NCBI GenBank assembly: GCA_011049115.1
Contig: DSCM01000080.1
Coordinates: forward strand, 1-63,583
DNA length: 63,583 nt
DNA from: Pseudomonadota bacterium
Lineage (GTDB): Bacteria; Desulfobacterota; Anaeroferrophillalia; Anaeroferrophillales; Tharpellaceae
Direction of reading: 5' to 3'
Shown piece after piece: positions 55,955-63,583 of the stretch; the first letter of the stretch is position 1; the number at the start of each line of letters is the position of its first letter. The notes beneath the pieces are model-generated. The model was not told where the DNA came from. It did no database searches and saw nothing but the letters and a program-made list of their open reading frames with translations. Made by a program: the position numbers and the translations under genes.

Positions 55955-56398
55955 TTAGTCATTGCTGTCGAGCATGCCGAAAGCCTGCGCCGAAATCAGG
56001 TTCTGACCGTTTTGGCGCAGGATTTCGATGGCTTGATCAACATCGGAAAAGCTGAAGATCATAATCGCCCGATTATCAGCAAAGCCGCTGAACGCATACA
56101 TGTAGCGGACACTGATATTTTCCTCCATCAGAGGTTGCAGGGTTTCGGCCAGACTTCCGGCCTGGTCCTTAATTTCCACCGCGACCACTTCGTCAACGCG
56201 GGCGGGAAATTGTTTTTCCATCATGATTTGTCTGGCTTTGCCGAGGTTTGAGACCAGTAGCCTGAGCACTCCGTAATCCGCGGAGTCACTTAGGGTGAGG
56301 GCGCGCAGATTAATTCCCGCGTCCCCCAGGGCCCGGGTGGTTTCATAAAGCCTTCCGGGGGAATTTTCCAGAAAGATTGAGATCTGTTTTAATTTCAT
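55955..56398 (-). CDS. Tandem ACT-domain protein
   Basis: A 147-residue protein made of two ACT domains: KQISIFLENSPGRLYETTRA in the first, VEIKDQAGSLAETLQPLMEE in the second. Such stand-alone proteins sense amino acids and are common in Desulfobacterota near phenylacetate-CoA ligases; here the neighbour is a PanE-like gene 38 nt downstream. The leader of this gene is the repeat element at 56413-56529, whose last block runs into the ribosome-binding region (AAGGAG). Confidence 0.85.
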   Translation of the reverse strand: MKLKQISIFLENSPGRLYETTRALGDAGINLRALTLSDSADYGVLRLLVSNLGKARQIMMEKQFPARVDEVVAVEIKDQAGSLAETLQPLMEENISVRYMYAFSGFADNRAIMIFSFSDVDQAIEILRQNGQNLISAQAFGMLDSND

Positions 56399-56412
56399 TT
56401 GTTTTTCTCCTT

Positions 56413-56529
56413 GATATTAGTACCTCACCGTTCATTTTCGGTTTGAAAAAACAAGAACATGAACTGATGAGAGCACTTATTTGCGGGCCGACGAGGCCCC
56501 TTGGGTTGCGGGGCTTATTCCCGCATTAG
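56413..56529 (-). repeat. Dispersed structured noncoding repeat, copy B (short)
   Basis: Blocks 56501-56529, 56464-56483 and 56413-56439 match the copy at 37099-37327 in the same order but opposite orientation. Conserved hairpins are CGGG/CCCG in the first block and GGGCC/GGCCC just after it, where copy A has a different stem (TACCT/AGGTA) at the same place. It lies directly upstream of the ACT-domain gene and would be transcribed as its leader. The 19-mer at 56431-56449 recurs at 3055. Confidence 0.6.
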
Positions 56530-56866
56530 ACGTAAGCTTGCCTTCCTGTTGCTTTGGCTTAATCGATTAATGTCTTGATGGAGAGAGGACTTACAAAAAT
56601 AATGCCAGGAACTAGTTTGTTTTCGTTGTTGCTTGATCCGGAGGCGAGCTTGTCTGGTATGGCTGTGGACTTCATGCCGACTTGACGCCGCCCGTTAAAA
56701 TTTACCACATTGAGTTAATTTTGATATGCTCGGGATTCTTGGTCTGTGGGTAGCGAGATTGTTTTCCAGATAAAAATGAGTATCTCAGAAATCATCCTGC
56801 AAAGCAACGATAAACCGCCAAAATGACATGATAATTGATTTTAACCTGTATTCTTAAGGAGAGCTT
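56530..56866. other. Gene-free spacer upstream of the MnmC-like gene
   Basis: Together with the repeat element this makes a 468-nt gap. I find no credible ORF. The notable item is a perfect 12-bp palindrome TTAATCGATTAA at 56559-56570. The spacer becomes AT-rich towards the plus-strand gene; a specific promoter could not be assigned with confidence. Confidence 0.4.
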
Positions 56867-57646
56867 GTGGCTGTGAAAAATTTACCGGTACTTACCGGTG
56901 ACGGTAGTCTGACCATGTTTTGCCGAAAAACCGGGGAACATTATCACTCGACCAAGGATGGTGCTTTTAGTGAGGCGCTCCACAAATTTGTTTTACCGGC
57001 CTGGAAATACCGCATATCGGGTCGCCGCCGGATAACCGTTTTAGATGTTTGTTTCGGTCTCGGTTATAATACTTTTACCCTGCTCTGGTTTCTGAAGTCT
57101 CAGGGCTATCAGGGAAAGCTGCGAATTTTATCTCCTGAACTCGATACCGCTTTGTTATCGGGGTTGGGCTCTTTTGTCTATCCTGCAGAATTTTCCGATC
57201 TGGCACCGGTTATTCAGTCCGTAGTTGAGAAAGGGGGTTTTAGCGGACCGGGTTTGTCTTTGGAGGTCATTGCAAGCGATGCCCGCGTTTTCCTGGAGCA
57301 CTTTGCGGGGCAAGTGGATGTTGTTTTTCACGACCCTTTCAGTCCGGTTCACAATCCTTCTCTCTGGACCAGGGAATATTTTTCCGCTCTCCGGCGCGTG
57401 GCCAGTCCGGATTTGCTGTTGACCACTTATTCGACGGCAACCGCGGTTCGTATGGGTCTTTTTGAAAATGGCTTTCATGTTTACGAAAATCATCCCGCAA
57501 TTTTGCTGCGCAAATCCACGCTTGCTTCCCTGGCGCCGTTACCCTTGCCTGAAATTGACATGTATTTGAAGTGTCAACGTAATCCCCGTGCGGCGAGTCT
57601 TCGGGATATTGTTACGGGGGCGCCGAAGGCGGGCGTGACTGAATGA
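56867..57646 (+). CDS. Stand-alone MnmC-type methyltransferase (DUF752)
   Basis: A 259-residue class I methyltransferase. The GTG start at 56867 has AAGGAG 5 nt upstream; a GTG at 56873 is also possible. Motifs are TVLDVCFGLGYNTFTLLWFL (SAM site), VVFHDPFSPVHNPSLWTREY and LLLTTYSTATAVRMGLFENG, matching the methyltransferase half of MnmC that finishes mnm5(s2)U34. The FAD oxidase half is missing, as in Aquifex-type MnmC2. Given mnmE in the same window it may act in the same U34 pathway. Confidence 0.8.
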   Translation: MAVKNLPVLTGDGSLTMFCRKTGEHYHSTKDGAFSEALHKFVLPAWKYRISGRRRITVLDVCFGLGYNTFTLLWFLKSQGYQGKLRILSPELDTALLSGLGSFVYPAEFSDLAPVIQSVVEKGGFSGPGLSLEVIASDARVFLEHFAGQVDVVFHDPFSPVHNPSLWTREYFSALRRVASPDLLLTTYSTATAVRMGLFENGFHVYENHPAILLRKSTLASLAPLPLPEIDMYLKCQRNPRAASLRDIVTGAPKAGVTE

Positions 57647-57851
57647 TGCCGTTGGCTGCGGGTAAGAAGGAAAAGCACTTGTGTTTTGTGAGATTATAAG
57701 GTATGAGGATTGCGGCTTTCTGATTGTCGGTCGACAAAATACATACATAAAAACAAATCGGTGACCCATAATTTAAGAGGCTGGTTTTGCGGTGCGGCTG
57801 AAAAGACCGGTTTTCTTGAATTCACCGACAGATGACAAGGAGGTTGCAGGC

Positions 57852-59393
57852 ATGGGAGAAGTATTTAAGAAATCGTTGCTCGACAGGGAATTGTCGGTAA
57901 CTTGGGAACTGGTACCAGGGCGCGGAGCCGTAGAGAAGGGCCAGGAAGAACTGGTTCGCAGCGCCGAGGCGGCAGCCAAGTGCGGCAAGATCCATGCCCT
58001 GACCATTACTGACAATCCGGGTGGCAATCCGGCGATCTCGGCGGAATTTCTTGGGGTTGAGGTAAATAAACTGGGGATTGAACCGCTGGTGCATTTTACC
58101 TGCAAAGACAAAAGCCGTAACGAAATAGAAAATCTCCTTTATGGTCTGGAGCGGGCCGGAATCAACAATTTATTAGTGATGACCGGGGATTATCCGGTTT
58201 CCGGATACAAGGGTCGTTCCCGGCCGGTATTTGATATCGATCCGATCCATACTCTTCAGATGATCACGGATATGAATAATGGATTTGAATACCCTGGGAT
58301 GAAACCCGGCTCGACGGTTAAACTGCAGCCGGCTCATTTTTTTGCCGGAGCCGCAGTCTCGCCTTTCAAGAGGCTTGAGTCGGAACAGATGGTGCAGTAT
58401 TACAAGCTTAAAAAGAAGGTTGAGGGTGGGGCTCAGTTTATAATTACTCAGTTGGGCTATGATGTTCGCAAAATCCACGAAGTCCTGCAGATTAAGAAAA
58501 AATACGGATTCAACATTCCTTTTATCGGCAATATCTATATTCTTCCCTTTGGGGCAGCCAAGATCATGAGTAAAAACATGATTCCCGGCTGCGTGGTTAC
58601 CCAGGAGCTGGTTAAGGTTCTTGATGGGGAGCGTCAGGCCGAAGATAAGGGCAAGGAAGCGCGATTGTTGCGCGGTGCCCAGATGTACGCTTTCATGAAA
58701 GGTATGGGGTTTAATGGGGTTCATATTGGCGGTCATGGCATGAAGGTGGATGATGCCCTGTTTATTATTGAGAAAGGGGAGGAACTCTTTCCCAACTGGC
58801 AGGACGAGGTCGCCAAGTTTGATTTTCCGCAGAAGGGTGGATTTTATTACTTCACGAAAGATGAAAAGACCGGGCTTAATACTGATCAGGAGGCTCCGCG
58901 TACGTCCAGACCGGTTGTTCCTATGAATTATAAATTCTCTCGTCTGATGCACAATGTTTGTTTTGAGCCCAAAGGCGCGCTTTTTGGTTTGATGCGTGGC
59001 ATGAGCAAGAGCGCCGATAAAGGTGGTTTTTTCCGGTTCATGGAGCATATGTCAAAGGTCGCCCTCTTTGAGTGCATGGATTGCGGCGACTGTGCTCTGA
59101 CGGACGTGGCCTATGTCTGTCCAATGTCTCAGTGCCCTAAAAATCAGCGCAACGGTGCCTGTGGCGGCAGCTTCGAGGGTTGGTGTGAAGTCTATCCGAA
59201 CAAGAAGCAATGTGTCTGGGTGCAGGCCTATGATCGCCTCAAAAATTATAACGAAGAGGGCAAGATTGAAAAGAATATGGTTCCCCCGCCGAACTGGGAT
59301 TTCTTTCATACCTCTTCCTGGGCAAACTATTTTTTAGGGCGCGATCACTCGGCTAAAAAAGCTGGAATCCAGCCGCCTCCGCAGCAGGATTAA
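57852..59393 (+). CDS. metF: Methylenetetrahydrofolate reductase with cysteine-rich C-terminal domain
   Basis: A 513-residue protein starting at the ATG at 57852, with AAGGAGG 8 nt upstream. Residues about 1-300 form the MTHFR TIM barrel (VTWELVPGRGA; ALTITDNPGGNPAISAEFLG; NLLVMTGDYPV; GAQFIITQLGYDV). The C-terminus (about 390-480) is the MTHFR_C domain with many cysteines: ECMDCGDCALTDVAYVCP, MSQCPKNQRNGACGGS. Such enzymes are linked to the Wood-Ljungdahl methyl branch, where the corresponding MetV partner is a separate Zn/Fe-S-type protein. The fused form may take electrons from ferredoxin-type donors. A terminator follows. Confidence 0.88.
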   Translation: MGEVFKKSLLDRELSVTWELVPGRGAVEKGQEELVRSAEAAAKCGKIHALTITDNPGGNPAISAEFLGVEVNKLGIEPLVHFTCKDKSRNEIENLLYGLERAGINNLLVMTGDYPVSGYKGRSRPVFDIDPIHTLQMITDMNNGFEYPGMKPGSTVKLQPAHFFAGAAVSPFKRLESEQMVQYYKLKKKVEGGAQFIITQLGYDVRKIHEVLQIKKKYGFNIPFIGNIYILPFGAAKIMSKNMIPGCVVTQELVKVLDGERQAEDKGKEARLLRGAQMYAFMKGMGFNGVHIGGHGMKVDDALFIIEKGEELFPNWQDEVAKFDFPQKGGFYYFTKDEKTGLNTDQEAPRTSRPVVPMNYKFSRLMHNVCFEPKGALFGLMRGMSKSADKGGFFRFMEHMSKVALFECMDCGDCALTDVAYVCPMSQCPKNQRNGACGGSFEGWCEVYPNKKQCVWVQAYDRLKNYNEEGKIEKNMVPPPNWDFFHTSSWANYFLGRDHSAKKAGIQPPPQQD

Positions 59394-59423
59394 AGCTGCC
59401 CGTCTGAAGAAGGGTAAGCAAGT

Positions 59424-59463
59424 AAAAAGGCCCGGCTTTATAATTTAAAGTCGGGCCTTTTTT
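59424..59463 (+). terminator. Bidirectional intrinsic terminator
   Basis: A long stem AAAAAGGCCCG..CTTTA pairs with TAAAG..CGGGCCTTTTTT, with a short TAATT loop. It carries A-runs on one side and U-runs on the other, so it can serve both the MTHFR gene and the convergent nusB. Confidence 0.9.
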
Positions 59464-59528
59464 AAGGCGCATCTGCTGGTGTTTGTAAAAACATCAAGTT
59501 CTGTCTTAGCCCGATTGTCATCAGGCGG

Positions 59529-60011
59529 CTATTTTTTTATCTGGTCCAGAATTCCGTTGATAAAAGACGGAGAATTTTTATCGCCATAAACCTTCGCGAT
59601 TTCAATGGCTTCATTGATGGAAACCTTAGGTGGAATTTCATCCAGAAAAAGGAGCTCGTAAATCGCCAATCTCAGGATGTTGCGGTCAATTGAAGACATG
59701 CGGCCGATTTTCCAGTGCAATGAGTGTTTTTCGATCTCGGCATCCAGCTGGCTCAATTTTTCCATAACCCCGTTGACCAGCTGTTCGCTGAAAGCGACGT
59801 CGGCTTTAAGGTTGATCGGAGATGAAATGTGGCTTTTCGGTTTATCCCGATCACTGCACTCCTCCGGGCAGAGATGGCAGTCACTTTCAACCCGCCAGTC
59901 GTTATCCCAGTAGCGCTGTATGGCCCGAACCGCGTATTTGGGTTTGCCGAGTTCAAGCATATAAAGCATCTGTAACGCGGCTTCCCGGGAGTTACGTCGT
60001 TTGTTAGCCAT
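59529..60011 (-). CDS. nusB: Transcription antitermination factor NusB with cysteine-rich insertion
   Basis: A 160-residue NusB. It has the N-terminal RRNSREAALQMLYMLELG, and the C-terminal FLDEIPPKVSINEAIEIAKV and SFINGILDQIKK. NusB with NusE/S10 binds boxA RNA for rRNA antitermination. Between helices 1 and 2 it has an extra segment of about 20 residues (about 45-65) with the cysteine cluster CHLCPEEC followed by a histidine. E. coli NusB (139 residues) lacks this. It could bind a metal. The gene follows ribH by 12 nt, the usual rib-nusB order. Confidence 0.93.
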   Translation of the reverse strand: MANKRRNSREAALQMLYMLELGKPKYAVRAIQRYWDNDWRVESDCHLCPEECSDRDKPKSHISSPINLKADVAFSEQLVNGVMEKLSQLDAEIEKHSLHWKIGRMSSIDRNILRLAIYELLFLDEIPPKVSINEAIEIAKVYGDKNSPSFINGILDQIKK

Positions 60012-60023
60012 GGTTTAAAGTCT

Positions 60024-60491
60024 TTAGATCTGGCGCAGGAGGTCGATCATCTCCAGCAGGGTAACCGCCGCTTCCCAGCCTTTGTTGCCGGCCTTGCTGC
60101 CGGCTCGTTCAACCGCCTGTTCAATGGTATTGGTAGTCAGAACTCCGAAAGCGATCGGCACTCCGGTTTCCAGGCTGGTGACCGCAATCCCTTTGCTCAC
60201 CTCGGCCGCAACATAGTCGAAATGGGGCGTATCGCCGCGAATCACGGCGCCCAAGCAGACGAGGCCGTCATATTTACCGGAGGCGGCCAGCTTTTTTGCC
60301 AGCAAGGGAATCTCAAAAGCTCCGGGAACTTTGTAAACCGCGATGCCTTCTTCCGTCACTCCGTGCCTTTTCAGGGCGTCAAGAGCGCCTTCTTCCAGGC
60401 GCTCACAGATAAAACTGTTGAAGCGGCTGTTGATGATCGCGATGCGGGCGTTATCGCCGCGGTTTAGTGATCCTTCAAATATTTTGCCCAT
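60024..60491 (-). CDS. ribH: 6,7-dimethyl-8-ribityllumazine synthase
   Basis: A 155-residue lumazine synthase: [57 protein letters not shown] and [19 protein letters not shown]. It condenses the DHBP- and GTP-derived precursors and assembles as an icosahedral capsid in many bacteria. It overlaps ribBA by 28 nt. Confidence 0.97.
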   Translation of the reverse strand: MGKIFEGSLNRGDNARIAIINSRFNSFICERLEEGALDALKRHGVTEEGIAVYKVPGAFEIPLLAKKLAASGKYDGLVCLGAVIRGDTPHFDYVAAEVSKGIAVTSLETGVPIAFGVLTTNTIEQAVERAGSKAGNKGWEAAVTLLEMIDLLRQI

Positions 60492-61738
60492 TTTTTTTCT
60501 CCCGGGGTTTTTAATTGCAGATCTTCCTTGTGTTCCGGCACCTGATCAAGGAGATGACCCATCTTCTCCCGTTTGGTTTGTAAATAGCAGATATTGGTTT
60601 CATTGGGGGTGCATTCCAGGGGGATCCGCTCAACAATTTCAATGTCATAGCCCTGTAGCCCGACGATTTTCATCGGATTGTTGGTCAACAGGCGAATCTT
60701 TTTCAGGCCCAGGTCGACCAGTATCTGGGCTCCGACCCCGTAATCACGCAGGTCCGGTTTAAAGCCGAGCTCTTCGTTGGCCTCTACGGTATCGCGACCA
60801 TGTTCCTGCAGGCAGTAGGCCCGCAGTTTATTGACCAGGCCGATACCGCGTCCTTCCTGACGCATATAGAGAATGGCACCACGGCCTTCTTTCTCGATGC
60901 GCTCCATGGCCGTATGCAGCTGATCGGCGCAGTCGCAGCGCAAGGAGCCCAGGGTGTCACCGGTAAAGCATTCGGAATGAACCCGGACCAAGACCGGTTC
61001 ATCGCCGGAGAGGTCTCCCTTGATCAGGGCTAAGTGTTCATGATTATCGATCTGGTTTTCGTAAACGATGATCTCGAATTCACCGAAACGGGTCGGCAGA
61101 TGAGCCCGGACGGCCTTTTGCACCAGGGATTCCTTGCGCATGCGGTATTCGATCAGGTCGGCAATCGAAATAATGCTTAAATTATGTTTTTCCGCGAATT
61201 CGCGGAGTTCCGGCATCCTCGACATCGTGCCGTCGTCGTTCATGATTTCGCAGATGACTCCGGCCGGTTTGAGGCCGGCCAGACGGGCCAGGTCAACTGA
61301 ACCCTCGGTCTGGCCGGTACGGACGAGAACCCCTCCTTTTCTTGACCGCAAAGGGAAGATATGACCCGGCCGGGCTAAATCATGGGGCCCACTGCGATCG
61401 TCGATCGCAGTCAGGATGGTGTGGCAGCGGTCGGCGGCTGAAATTCCGGTGCTGACGCCCCGGCGCGCTTCAATGGAGACGGTAAACGCGGTACCGTACT
61501 GTGAGGTGTTGTCCGGAACCATCGGCGGCAGGTTAAGAAAGTCGGCTCGTTCTTCGGTCAGGGTCAGGCAGATCAGACCTCGGCCGTATTTAGCCATGAA
61601 ATTAATGGCTTCCGGGGTCGCTTTCTCGGCGGCAATGACCAGATCGCCTTCGTTTTCGCGATCTTCGTCATCTACCAGAATCAACATCTTCCCTGCCTTG
61701 ATATCCTTTAAAGCCTGTTCTATGCGTGAAATAACCAT
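60464..61738 (-). CDS. ribBA: Bifunctional DHBP synthase / GTP cyclohydrolase II (RibBA)
   Basis: A 424-residue fusion. The N-terminal RibB (about 1-205): [52 protein letters not shown]. The C-terminal RibA (about 206-400): [20 protein letters not shown] with the zinc cysteines, then [17 protein letters not shown] and [12 protein letters not shown]. It supplies both riboflavin precursors. Overlap with ribH and a 66-nt gap to ribE support one operon. Confidence 0.97.
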   Translation of the reverse strand: MVISRIEQALKDIKAGKMLILVDDEDRENEGDLVIAAEKATPEAINFMAKYGRGLICLTLTEERADFLNLPPMVPDNTSQYGTAFTVSIEARRGVSTGISAADRCHTILTAIDDRSGPHDLARPGHIFPLRSRKGGVLVRTGQTEGSVDLARLAGLKPAGVICEIMNDDGTMSRMPELREFAEKHNLSIISIADLIEYRMRKESLVQKAVRAHLPTRFGEFEIIVYENQIDNHEHLALIKGDLSGDEPVLVRVHSECFTGDTLGSLRCDCADQLHTAMERIEKEGRGAILYMRQEGRGIGLVNKLRAYCLQEHGRDTVEANEELGFKPDLRDYGVGAQILVDLGLKKIRLLTNNPMKIVGLQGYDIEIVERIPLECTPNETNICYLQTKREKMGHLLDQVPEHKEDLQLKTPGEKKWAKYLKDH

Positions 61739-61804
61739 GTTTCTCTTTTATAGTCCTTTTTTTTATTTGCGTTTGCTCGGGTTGGTGGTTTCCGCGTGCG
61801 AGAC

Positions 61805-62461
61805 TCAGGCAAAGCCGTGTTTGCGCAGCAGGGAAAGATTAAGTCCGGAGGCCCCGGTTTCCTGGGCCGCATCCCGAGGCTGCAACAATTTTTCAATATA
61901 TTTGGCGATCAGGTCACTTTCGAGATTGACGATTGCCCCGATTTCCTTTTTCGCCAAGGTCGTGTGTGTCAGGGAATGCGGAATTACGGCGACCTTGAAT
62001 GATTCCCGGTTCAAAGACGCGATCGTCAAGCTGATGCCGTCTACGGCGATTGAACCTTTTTCAATCAGGTACCGGTTAATTGCCGGGGGCGCGGTAAAGG
62101 TAAAAATGACGGCGTTGCCTTCCGCTTGCCGGTGGCTGAGGCGGCCGGTGCCGTCGATATGGCCGGAAACCAGATGGCCGCCGAAACGGCCATCTGCGGC
62201 CAAGGCCCGTTCAAGGTTGACCCGGGCGCCTTTTTTCAGTAAGCCGAGATTGGAGCGGCGCAGGGTTTCCGCCGAGACTGCAAAATTCAGTTCTTTGTTC
62301 TTGATCTGGGTAACGGTCAGGCAGACCCCGTTAACCGCGATACTGTCTCCCGGAGCACAATCGCCAAGAACCAGCCGAGCTTCAATCCGCAAATCTCCGC
62401 TGCCGCCGCTGAGGGAGGAACTGCTGACGGTTCCGGTTTCTTCAATTATGCCGGTAAACAT
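61805..62461 (-). CDS. ribE: Riboflavin synthase alpha chain
   Basis: A 218-residue enzyme made of two lumazine-binding repeats: [14 protein letters not shown] and [20 protein letters not shown] in the first, [20 protein letters not shown] and [20 protein letters not shown] in the second. It dismutates lumazine to riboflavin. It is the first gene of the rib-nusB operon here; ribD is absent from the window. Confidence 0.97.
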   Translation of the reverse strand: MFTGIIEETGTVSSSSLSGGSGDLRIEARLVLGDCAPGDSIAVNGVCLTVTQIKNKELNFAVSAETLRRSNLGLLKKGARVNLERALAADGRFGGHLVSGHIDGTGRLSHRQAEGNAVIFTFTAPPAINRYLIEKGSIAVDGISLTIASLNRESFKVAVIPHSLTHTTLAKKEIGAIVNLESDLIAKYIEKLLQPRDAAQETGASGLNLSLLRKHGFA

Positions 62462-62520
62462 TTATCAGGCCGGATTAATCTGGAGTGTAAATATAAATGT
62501 AAGCTTAAGTTTCGGTGCCT

Positions 62521-62594
62521 GATATAGACTTGTCGGTCTTTTGAGTCAAGAAAAATCCTTCCTTTCTTGACAAGGCCGGTCTATTCGTTATAGA
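62521..62594. promoter_or_regulatory. Divergent sigma70 promoters for rib and hpt-purL transcripts
   Basis: On the minus strand TTGACT (62544-62549) and TATATC (62521-62526), 17-nt spacer, point to ribE. On the plus strand TTGACA (62567-62572) and TATAGA (62589-62594), 16-nt spacer, point to hpt. The two -35 boxes form an 8-bp inverted repeat (GTCAAGAA at 62545-62552 against TTCTTGAC at 62564-62571), which could also be a shared operator. Confidence 0.55.
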
Positions 62595-62596
62595 CA

Positions 62597-62692
62597 CTGG
62601 GTTGCTTTTAGGCTTCCTTTTGGGTCCGGGTCGGTTCCGGTCGCGCCGTTTCTGCAACCCAGGACTATCCCAGGTTGAGACGGAGAGCTGGG
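62597..62692 (+). ncRNA. hpt leader with mutually exclusive hairpins
   Basis: Starting at the likely transcription start, CTGGGTTGC (62597-62605) pairs perfectly with GCAACCCAG (62654-62662). A second pair CCCAG (62669-62673)/CTGGG (62688-62692) follows. Because both 5' and 3' arms share CTGGG or CCCAG, alternative pairings are possible. I could not match it to a known purine, PRPP, ZTP or FMN riboswitch. Confidence 0.4.
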
Positions 62693-62729
62693 GGTAAGGT
62701 GAAGCAATTATGAAGCCATCAGGTCGGAT

Positions 62730-63263
62730 ATGTCACAAATACTATATAGAGAAGAAGATCTGCGCCGGATAATCGCGGAACTGGCGGCGGCGATTGCCGC
62801 CGAGTCATCGGGTCGTAAACTGTTACTCCTGGGTCTGCTCAAGGGCTGCCAGCCCTTTCTCGGTGATCTGTGCCGAGCGTTGAGCGCCTATCAGCTGCCC
62901 CTGGCGATTGATTATCTGCGGATCAGCAGTTATGTCGGGACCGCCAGCAGCGGCCGGGTCAAGATCGGAGACTTGGTGCCGGCTGATTCCTGGCAGGATT
63001 ATGATGTGATCGTGGTCGATGATATTTTTGATACCGGTTTGACTCTGGTCGAAGTCGTCAGGCACCTGAGGGACCGGGGGGCGGCGAATGTCAAGACCTG
63101 TGTCCTGTTATGCAAAGAGGGTTGCAGCCGCGTGGCTCTGAAACCTGACTATTGCGGAGCCGTGGTGCCGAATGCCTTTATCGTCGGTTATGGCCTGGAT
63201 TACAATGAACAGTATCGTGAGTTGCCTTATATCAGGGTTCTGGGAGCCGGGGATGAGGGCTGA
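62730..63263 (+). CDS. hpt: Hypoxanthine-guanine phosphoribosyltransferase
   Basis: A 177-residue type I PRTase. It has LLLLGLLKGCQPFLGDL (PPi loop), LRISSYVGTASSGRV (flexible loop), and the PRPP-binding VIVVDDIFDTGLTL. PNAFIVGYGLDYNEQYRELP near the C-terminus is the HGPRT base-binding signature. It salvages hypoxanthine and guanine to IMP and GMP. The purL gene starts 12 nt downstream, so salvage and de novo steps share a transcript. Confidence 0.95.
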   Translation: MSQILYREEDLRRIIAELAAAIAAESSGRKLLLLGLLKGCQPFLGDLCRALSAYQLPLAIDYLRISSYVGTASSGRVKIGDLVPADSWQDYDVIVVDDIFDTGLTLVEVVRHLRDRGAANVKTCVLLCKEGCSRVALKPDYCGAVVPNAFIVGYGLDYNEQYRELPYIRVLGAGDEG

Positions 63264-63275
63264 GAGGAAATCTTT

Positions 63276-63583
63276 ATGAAAAAAACAGGGCATCGTTTGG
63301 AGATCTTTTTTCGCAATCCCGAATTTGATCCCCGAGGGCCGCTGCTGTGCGCCAGAATCAACACTCTGGCTTTGACGAATCCCATCGCTGAAGTCCGTAT
63401 CTCCGAGGTTTATACCCTGGAGGGAGAGTTTCCGCGGGAGTCTTTGCAGGCGGCGGCCGGTCTTTTATCCAATCCGGTGATTCATGATTTTCTGATTGAT
63501 GAGCCACGCGCTCTCGGAAACGCTGATTATGTGCTGGAAGTCGGATTCCTGCCCGGAGTGACCGATAACGTCGCGCATACGGC
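63276..63583 (+). CDS. purL: Phosphoribosylformylglycinamidine synthase, N-terminal part (PurS-PurL-like)
   Basis: About 102 codons are visible from the ATG at 63276, which has GAGAGGAAA upstream. The text runs HRLEIFFRNPEFDPRG, then VYTLEGEF, SNPVIHDFLIDE and VLEVGFLPGVTDNVAHT. This is the PurS-like N-terminus and entry to the PurL body of large FGAM synthases found in Desulfobacterota. It is truncated by the window edge, so the rest is not seen. Confidence 0.8.
   Translation, partial: MKKTGHRLEIFFRNPEFDPRGPLLCARINTLALTNPIAEVRISEVYTLEGEFPRESLQAAAGLLSNPVIHDFLIDEPRALGNADYVLEVGFLPGVTDNVAHT

Noticed and set aside
58173-59048. A 291-codon open frame antisense to the MTHFR gene
   Set aside because: Shadow frame; no family signature and the sense strand encodes a conserved enzyme.
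62462-62729. FMN riboswitch before ribE
   Set aside because: The conserved RFN-element sequences are not present, and the minus-strand leader from the predicted start is only about 50 nt long.

Overview
The window looks like a chromosomal segment around the replication origin of an anaerobic Desulfobacterota-type bacterium (former Deltaproteobacteria). The lineage is an inference. It rests on a complete type II secretion operon with PilN/PilO-like GspL and GspM, a methylenetetrahydrofolate reductase with a C-terminal cysteine-rich domain (typical of Wood-Ljungdahl anaerobes), cobalamin genes, a PomAB-like flagellar stator and a PurS-PurL-like purine enzyme. No IS element, phage gene or CRISPR array was seen.

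Layout. (1) 1-750, minus strand: a partial cysteine-rich secreted protein with its own sigma70-type promoter and a long structured leader. (2) 750-12022, minus: type II secretion genes in transcription order gspE-F-G-H-I-J-K-L-M-C-D. (3) 12001-31432, minus: a surface-polysaccharide cluster. It holds a Wzm/Wzt ABC exporter, four small methyltransferase or hydroxylase-like proteins, several glycosyltransferases (one of about 1620 residues with four catalytic modules), two sugar-nucleotide SDR enzymes, a TMTC-like membrane protein with TPRs, an O-antigen ligase/polymerase and a TPR protein. Its last gene overlaps gspE, so glycan and secretion genes form one nearly unbroken directon. (4) 31434-34142, minus: a U32 (TrhP/YegQ-like) protein and two FadR-type GntR regulators. 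(5) 34276-37085, plus: a FapA-family protein and the MotA/MotB (PomA/PomB-like) stator. (6) 37453-39672, minus: two cobalamin genes.

(7) 40026-52894, plus: the origin cluster dnaA-dnaN-gyrB, tRNA-Gln, tRNA-Glu, rpmH-rnpA-yidD-yidC-khpB-mnmE-rsmG-parA-parB. The dnaA-dnaN spacer carries DnaA-box-like sites and a run of DnaA-trios, so oriC is placed there. recF (usually between dnaN and gyrB) and mnmG (usually between mnmE and rsmG) are missing from their common positions. Genes left of the origin are mostly minus and those immediately right are plus, as expected for leading-strand bias. (8) 52886-56398, minus: trmFO, an unknown gene, a ketopantoate-reductase-like gene and a tandem-ACT gene. (9) 56867-59393, plus: an MnmC-like methyltransferase and the MTHFR, closed by a clear terminator. 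(10) 59529-62461, minus: ribE-ribBA-ribH-nusB. (11) 62730-63583, plus: hpt and the start of purL, expressed divergently from the rib operon.

Least explained by standard annotation are: the leader in front of the cysteine-rich secreted protein; a dispersed structured noncoding repeat (37.1 kb, 56.4 kb and a fragment at 3.06 kb); the four-module glycosyltransferase with its methyltransferase/Wzt neighbourhood; the cysteine-rich insertion in NusB; and the competing hairpins ahead of hpt-purL. I see no genuinely new multi-gene system that I could defend. The strongest candidates for novelty are the noncoding elements and the coupling of secretion to glycan genes.
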